Source: Adiantum capillus-veneris (taxonomy: Eukaryota > Streptophyta > Polypodiopsida > Polypodiales > Pteridaceae). Taken from it: 64,000 nucleotides of DNA. The notes under the pieces are model-generated. The model was not told the DNA's origin. It made no database searches and saw only the letters and a program-made list of their open reading frames with translations. The stretch covers positions 86,647,180 through 86,711,179 of the forward strand of contig CM043962.1 of assembly GCA_014529385.2 (NCBI GenBank). The letters are read 5' to 3'. The position numbers were made by a program, and so were the translations under genes. Below are positions 57,576 to 64,000 of this stretch, in pieces. Each line of letters starts with the position of its first letter. Positions within the stretch are counted from its first letter, which is position 1.

Positions 57576-58139
57576 CCTAAGAATTTATTGACAAGGTTTA
57601 AATTGAAGAGTTTTTATTCAAGAGGGAATAGGAATAATCAATCTACCACACTTGGGGTGATAGAACGGCTATTCTAGTTTCCTCTTCTTACTCACACTTC
57701 AGTGACCAAGGGATAGGGAAGGAGAGTACATGGACACATGCATAGTTAGTTTCCTTTCATATGTTGTTGCCCCTGTTTTTGGCCTGCCCAAAGGGCATAA
57801 GGCCGTAGTGATGGTTCTACTTTTTGTGCTAAGTAAAAATAATTTTGGATTTTAGTTTTTTTTGGAAGGAAATGAGTGAGGATTATTTATTGCAGGTGAT
57901 AAGTGGGAAGATATGGGTTCGTGGGTTTTGAGTGGTTGAAATGAAAGGTGAGGCTTTTGAGGCGAGTCTTATGATTCTTATCGTTAGGTGAAATCTTTAA
58001 GGCTTAAGAGGGGTAGGGTTGCGTAGGAGTAGGGTGTAGGTTTTGTTAGTGTTGGAGGGTTGCACGTTAGTCTAGGGTTTCTTGGTTTTCGTGTTGCTGC
58101 TTGGTCATGTATCGCCCCGCCATGGCGAACAGGGAGATC
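57576..58139. other. Unassigned sequence between two Copia elements
   Basis: No gene or repeat recognised; it may be flanking DNA or the older part of the next element's LTR if that LTR is longer than proposed. Confidence 0.45.
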
Positions 58140-58331
58140 TGTTGGGGTATAAAGCCCAATGTGGTCGCCCAGGTAAGTGGGTGGGCTGCCAGGTATGTAC
58201 ACATATTCTTTTGTAAAAACCTAATAAGAACTCACTATGCTCTACACATTATAGTAGAGCGAGTTCACCATATCGTCGTGCTCTTCTTCTCGCACTCTCT
58301 CTCGCGTTGCACTTCCGCTCGTACTCCTTCA
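58140..58331 (+). repeat. Candidate 5' LTR of the plus-strand Copia
   Basis: TGTTGGGG... to ...CCTTCA, 192 bp, with a TATAAAG box at the extreme 5' end. The right edge is supported by the adjacent primer-binding site. The left edge cannot be checked because the 3' LTR is outside the window. Confidence 0.45.
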
Positions 58332-58333
58332 AC

Positions 58334-58345
58334 TGGTATCAGAGC
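58334..58345 (+). other. Primer-binding site, initiator tRNA-Met
   Basis: TGGTATCAGAGC two bases after the LTR end. Confidence 0.93.
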
Positions 58346-59428
58346 TCAGATCGAGGCTCGGGGCAGCACTGCAGGAGGCTAGAGTCACCAACTCAAATTG
58401 GAGTGAAATTCGACAGGCGAAGACACGGCCCCAAATCTCGTGGGAGAACCCGAAGGAATTGGTGTTGTCAGAATTTCATTCTGAGGTCATCTCGGCCACC
58501 GTTCGGCTTCGACAAAGGTCTGTGCACGCCATTTTTGACTACGTGGTCTCGACGGGTGCAGATCCGACTCTGCAAATTTGGGGTTTTCGGCCTACGACTG
58601 CAGGTGCTGAGGATATCGACACTCCCAGAGTGTTGATTTGTGGTTGTCTACACATCGAAGGACGGCTCACAGTTCTTGGAGGCGTGTCACATACGACACG
58701 TGCGCATCTACACACAGACTGTAGGCGACATCCACTAGTTCATCAGGTAGCTTGTGTTTGCTGCTTGATATTCCAGATTTCATCCTGACATTTCAGGTAC
58801 TTCCACATGGGATGTATTGTTAGAGATGATGTATGTTTGTTGAGGGTTTGCTGGCTGTGAGTCACGCAGCAAACAACCGCCGCAGCGGTTACAGCATACA
58901 GTGGGAAATTTGTGGATGTATGACTTTGTGGGAAGTCTATGTACTGTCAGATTTACTGCAGCCTTTGTTGAGGGTCGAGTGAGGTTTTATTGAGCTGGGG
59001 GATTCTCGAATGTTGAGATCCTTTCGGTGATACAGGTCTTGGAGCGATCCCTCGAGCACCCTTAGATAGGCAGCTAGGATGTATTGATTGTGAGTTAGAC
59101 AGTTGGGATTGCATCTTTGCTTTACTGCCGTTGAGGCATTGTCGCAGTCTATGCTTACAAGATAGTGATAGGACAGTGAGAGACAGTAAAGGTGCAGGGC
59201 AGGTTTACCCGCAGCTTACAGTGTCAGAGAGACAGTGTTTTTTGAGCTGCTTTTTGGTCTGTTTTTAGTACACCAGAGCCATTTTACAAAGGAGACTCTG
59301 CCAAAATTTCTGCAGAATCTGAAGCTTTCTTGGTTCATTTGACAGGTTGATATTGGTTCAGAGGTCAGTTTACAGGGGAAACTGTGCCGAATTTTTCCCA
59401 GGAAAGTAAACTACTGTGAAGCATAGCT
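58346..59428 (+). other. Leader of the plus-strand Copia
   Basis: About 1.1 kb between the primer-binding site and Gag; short ORFs only, none with a recognisable motif. Confidence 0.6.
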
Positions 59429-62400
59429 ATGGCTGGATCACAGGACACTGCTCTTTACAATATCAAGAAGCTGGATGGAACTAATTTCCCATTGTGGAAG
59501 AAGCAGATTTGGCACGTGTTGGTACAAAAGAAGCAGATAAAACCTATAAAGCTCAAGGGGATAAAACCAGAAGATATGGACGAAGATGAATGGAGCGAAA
59601 TGGATGAATTGGCACTTTCTACCATTATGCTGACTTTGGCAGAAAGCGTTTACTTCAATGTAGCAGACGAGATGTCGGCTTATCAAGCATGGTTAAAGCT
59701 GAGTGATCTTTATGAGAAGCAGAGTGCAGCTTCACAGGTATACTGGCTTAAGAAGCTTGTTGACTTGAAGATGAAAGAAGGGACACCTATGTCCAATCAT
59801 CTGAATGAATTCAACACAATCTATAGTCAGTTGTCAGCTCAAGGTGTCAAGTTTGATGAACCTGTTAGAGCTATGTTCCTGTTGATCACATTGCCGGAAA
59901 GTTGGGACACTTTTCGCACAACTTTGAGTAATTCTGCACCTCCATATGGTTCTAACATAACAGGTGTAGAAGGAAGTCTGCTTACTGAAGAAACCAACAG
60001 AAAGACAATGGACAAAGGCAAAGGAACAGCCTTAGTTGTTAGGGGAAGGACCAAAGAAAAGTACAAAGGTGGAAAGAGGGATCAGTCTCGTAGCAAGTCC
60101 CGCAGTGCTAAAGGCAAGAGTGACATAGAATGCTACCATTGTGGCAAGAAGGGTCACATGAAAAGAGACTGCAGAGAATGGAAAGCAGAAAAAGGAAAAG
60201 AGAAAGCTGAAGACCATGGTGAGAAGAACAAGTCCTCAGTGAAGATTCAAGAAATAAATGTGACAAACACTGTTGCAGAGGATGACAATCTAGTGTCAGG
60301 AGATATCTACTTCTTGAAAAATACAATGGACTCAGCTCTTCTTACAGCATCTGATGGAAATGCACTGAGTGACTGGATTATAGACTCAGGGGCATCACTT
60401 CATGTGTCTCCAAACAAGGAGTGGTTTACCTCTTATGTGACCACTAAAGATCATGTTCGGCTAGGCAATGGGCAGACATGTGAGATCTTCGGTGTTGGAG
60501 ATGTTCAATTGAAGTTTCAGAATGTCTCTTCTTTCACGCTGAAGAATGTGAGACATGTTCCCGCAATTACAAAGAGCTTGATCAGCACAGGTTTACTTGA
60601 TGATGCTTGCTACGTCACCACTTTTGGACAGAACATGTGGAAGATATCCAAGGGTTCTATGACAGTAGCACATGGAGTAAAGTCTGGAGGACTTTACATG
60701 ATTTATGTATCAAATGTCTCTAAAAATGTAATCAATGTAACCGAGCAGCCGAACGTTTCTTTGTGGCATAGCCGGTTAGGACATATGTCCAAGAAGGGAA
60801 TGGAAATCTTGTCTCGTTCTGGTTATTTGCCTGGCTTTTCATTTAATGATTTTGAATTCTGTGAACATTGTCTGTATGGTAAGCAAACACAGCAGCCACA
60901 TAAGCATAGAAGCAGTAGAAGAGATACACAGTTGACACTTGTTCATAGTGATTTGTGTGGACCTATGCCTAACCTATCTCTAGGGGGAGCTTCTTACTTT
61001 ATGACATTTATAGATGATTACTCGAGGAAAGTATGGGTTTACTTTCTCAAGCACAAGGATGAAGCGTTTAGTGTTTTCAAAACGTTTGTGACACTTGTGG
61101 AGAATCAGAGTGGCAAGAAGCTTAAATGCTTATGCACTGACAATGGTGGAGAGTATATTTGAAAGGCCTTTCAGGACTTTTGTGAGTCAAAAGGTATAAA
61201 ACATGAACTTACTGCTCCTTACAATCCTCCTCAAAATGGTGTTGCTGAGAGGATGAATAGGACCATACAAGAGAAGGTCAGAATTATGTTGTCTAATGCA
61301 CAGCTGCCAAATGGGTTTTGGGCTGAAGCTGTATCAACAGCTGTTCATCTTGTAAATAGATCTCCTAGCAAGGTTTTGCAGAAGGATTCAGTGCCAGAGA
61401 TGGTATGGTCAGGCAAAATGCCCTCATACAAGCATCTCAGAGTCTTTGGCTGTGAGGCATATACTCACGTTCCAAAGGAATTTAGGAACAAACTTGAGCC
61501 AAAGAGTAGAAAGTGCATCTTTCTAGGCTATGGTAATTCTGGTGAGATGGGGTACAGACTTTGGGATCCCGAATCCAAAAAGGTTGTCCGCAGCAATGAT
61601 GTTCACTTTAATGAATCCAAATATCATTCTAAACCAGAGAGGGTTGAGGAGATTAGAAGAGTTGTCTTCCAAGAAGATGGACCTGCACGTGCAAGACAAA
61701 ATGTCAGGGCTCAAGAGGAGCAAGGACAGGATAGAGTGGAACCACAGGTTGTGGCTGAGCCTGAGCCACCTATTGTGCGTAGATCTGGACGTGTCACACG
61801 ACCTCCTGATAGGTTTGTTCCATCTATGAACTATTTCATGTTGACTGATTGCAATGAGCCTTCATGTTACTAGGAAGCAGTGCAAATGAAGGACTCCGGG
61901 AATTGGCAATTTGCCATGCAGTCAGAGATGAAAGCTCTGCATAAAAACAAGACATGGAAGCTAGTTAAATTACCACAGGGCAAAAAGGCTCTACCTTGTA
62001 AATGGGTTTATAGGTATAAGATCACCGCTCATGATAGTCAGCCAAAGTACAAAGCAAGGCTTGTTGCCAAGGGCTTTAAGCAAGAACAAGGCATTGACTT
62101 TGATGAAGTCTTCTCTCCGGTGGTCAAGATGACTACATTGAGATGCTTTCTTGCATTGGTTGCCATATTAGATTTGGTGTTGCACCAAATGGATGTCAAG
62201 ACAGTGTTCTTGCATGGTGATTTAGATGTGGAAATTTACATGCAACAGCCAGAAGGGTTTATTGCGAAAGGCAAGGAAGATTGGGTATGCCAGTTGTTAA
62301 AGAGTCTTTATGGCTTAAAACAATCACCGAGGGCATGGTACCATAAATTCCACAAGTTTATGCTTTCTCAAGGCTACAAATGTAGTGAGTTCGATCACTG

Positions 62401-63409
62401 TCTATATACAAAGAAGGCTAAGGATGGTAGTTGGCTGATCCTTATTTTGTATGTGGATGACATGTTGATTGCTGGCAAGCACTTGGAAGAAATTTCAGCT
62501 TTGAAGTCAAAGATGGCAAAATCGTTTGACATGAAAGACATGGGTGAGGCAAGTCATATACTTGGTATGCGCATTGAGAGAGACAGATCAAAGAAGTTGA
62601 TTTGGTTATCTCAAACAGAGTATATTGACAAGGTTTTGCAACGTTTCAATATGGAGAAGGGAAAGGCACTGAGTGTTCCATTGCCACCATATGTGAAACT
62701 TAGCAAACAAGATTGTCCTGTGTCTGAGGAAGAACAGGCTGAAATGGATAAGATTCCATATGCGTCTGCAGTGGGTAGTTTGATGTATGCAATGATTGCT
62801 ACTCGCCCAGACATTGCATTTGCAGTGGGAGTAGTAAGTCGATACATGTCAAACCCAGGCAAGAAACATTGGGAGGCAGTGAAAGGAATATTGAGATACC
62901 TGAAAGCTACAAAGAGTATGCGTATATGCTATGGGAGTCAGGAGCTAAGTGTAAAGGGTTTTACAGACTCAGATTATGCAGGTGACTTAGACAACCGAAG
63001 GTCTACGTCAGGGTATGTCTTTACATTGGCTGGTGGAGCAGTATCATGGCGTTCTAGATTACAAGATTGTGTTACTCAGTCTACTACAGAGGCTGAATAT
63101 GTTGCAGCATCAGAGGCATGCAAAGAATCAATTTGGATTAATCGACTAGTAACAGATTTGGGAATCAAAGAAGAGATGCCTGTGTTATATTGTGATAGTC
63201 AAAGTGCTATACAATTGGCTCGCAATCCAGTTTATCACTCAAAGACAAAGCATGTGGATGTGAAGTATCATTTCATCAGGGAAATGCTCGAGGATAAGAA
63301 ACTTCAGCTTGTCAAAGTTCACACCACAGAAAATCCTGCTGATCTACTTACAAAAGGACTTCCCTCAGAGAGCTTTGCGCATTTTCGCAAGCAGTTAGGT
63401 GTAGGGTAG
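59429..63409 (+). pseudogene. Copia Gag-Pol polyprotein with two nonsense codons
   Basis: A single frame of 1326 codons interrupted by TGA at 61160-61162 (after GGEYI, where Ser is usual) and TAG at 61871-61873 (after PSCY). Gag (YNIKKLDGTNFPLWKKQIWH) leads to a CCHC knuckle CYHCGKKGHMKRDC (about 60133-60172), then a protease with IIDSGASLHVSP (about 60379). The integrase has an HHCC module (LWHSRLGHMSKKG...CEHC), Asp in HSDLCGP, Asp in CTDNGGEY and the NGVAERMNRT Glu block. RT shows LYVDDMLIAG, and RNase H shows DSDYAGD, STTEAEY and YCDSQSAIQLARN. All domains are present, so it was a full-length element until recently. Confidence 0.95.
62889..63404 (+). repeat. First copy of a 596-bp-period tandem duplication
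   Basis: The RNase H and C-terminal coding segment, from TATTGAGATAC to TTAGGTGTAG, recurs at 63485-64000 with only a handful of differences. Confidence 0.93.
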
Positions 63410-63484
63410 TACACCACTTCTCTACATCTCTTGTATATTAGCTTGTATAGTAGCTTTTCTCACACTTAAAGTACCACATTGGAC

Positions 63485-64000
63485 TATTGAGATACGTGAA
63501 AGCTACAAAGAGTATGCGTATATGCTATGGGAGTCAGGAGCTAAGTGTAAAGGGTTTTACAGACTCAGATTATGCAGGTGACTTAGACAATCGAAGGTCT
63601 ACGTCAGGGTATGTCTTTACATTGGCTGGTGGAGCAGTATCATGGCGTTCTAGATTACAAGATTGTGTTACTCAGTCTACTACAGAGGCTGAATATGTTG
63701 CAGCATCAGAGGCATGCAAAGAATCAATTTGGCTTAATCGACTAGTAACAGATTTGGGAATCTAAGAAGAGATGCCTGTGTTATATTGTGATAGTCAAAG
63801 TGCTATACAATTGGCTCGCAATCCAATTTATCACTCAAAGACAAAGCATGTGGATGTGAAGTATCATTTCATCAGGGAAATGCTCGAGGATAAGCAACTT
63901 CAGGTTGTCAAAGTTCACACCACAGAAAATCCTGCTGATCTACTTACAAAAGGACTTCCCTCAGAGAGCTTTGCGCATTTTCGCAAGCAGTTAGGTGTAG
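63485..64000 (+). pseudogene. Duplicated Copia RNase H fragment
   Basis: Second copy of the RNase H end of pol, offset 596 bp, still very similar. An AAA to TAA change gives a stop after LVTDLGI (63763-63765). It lacks RT and cannot be expressed as pol. It arose by unequal exchange or template switching at the short shared sequence near 62889 and 63485, or is the 3' end of a second, chimeric copy. The window ends inside it. Confidence 0.9.

Larger units (their letters stand above)
58140..64000 (+). mobile_element. Ty1/Copia retrotransposon, plus strand, runs off window
   Basis: Primer-binding site at 58334, leader, and one Gag-Pol frame with two nonsense codons. Its 3' end contains a tandem duplication, and the 3' LTR is not reached. 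The 5' boundary is inferred from TGTTGGGGTATAAAG at 58140, a common start form for plant Copia LTRs. Confidence 0.88.

Overview
The window is nuclear DNA of a land plant and is almost entirely transposable elements. The evidence is plant-type Ty3/Gypsy and Ty1/Copia polyproteins, primer-binding sites matching initiator tRNA-Met and tRNA-Asp, a decayed pentatricopeptide (PPR) gene and many long GA/CT/CA microsatellites. The PPR wording suggests a fern or another non-flowering lineage; that is a guess. No intact host gene is visible.

Layout. 1-7965: a minus-strand Ty3/Gypsy chromovirus cut by the window edge, inserted into a decayed LINE (7966-8900). 8905-10888: CT microsatellites surrounding an intact LINE ORF1-like gene with no ORF2. 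12165-25700: three degenerate copies (A plus, B minus, C plus) of a gag-protease-only LTR element, forming large inverted repeats. Remnants of another LTR family, called R1 here, lie at 16186-17427 (minus), 25709-25805 (fragment) and 49415-50693 (plus). 25806-28129 and 47262-48344: one promoter-like region plus an AT-rich array of ~151-bp repeats ending at a small ORF. It is split by a 19.1-kb LTR retrotransposon (28130-47261) with a perfect 5-bp target duplication (CAAGG) and LTRs differing at only about 8 sites. 51600-52760: PPR pseudogene. 52969-57575: minus-strand Copia element lacking its integrase core. 58140-64000: plus-strand Copia element with two nonsense codons and a tandemly duplicated 3' end.

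The 19.1-kb element is the most unusual object. It encodes Gag; a protease-RT-RNase H ORF that ends in an extra copy of the integrase zinc-binding module; an integrase ORF starting at an overlapping TAATG that carries a second retropepsin-like domain after integrase; a small ORF with repeated QIWIPK motifs; and, beyond an internal copy of its own polypurine tract, a 1.1-kcodon 3' ORF (one TAG) with a UBA-like motif and a long coiled coil. Nine copies of a 24-bp palindrome lie only in its two non-coding blocks, spaced about 283 and 130 bp. The gag-protease-only family resembles this element in protease, short zinc knuckles and QIWVPK tail, so it may be a non-autonomous relative mobilised by an element of this type.
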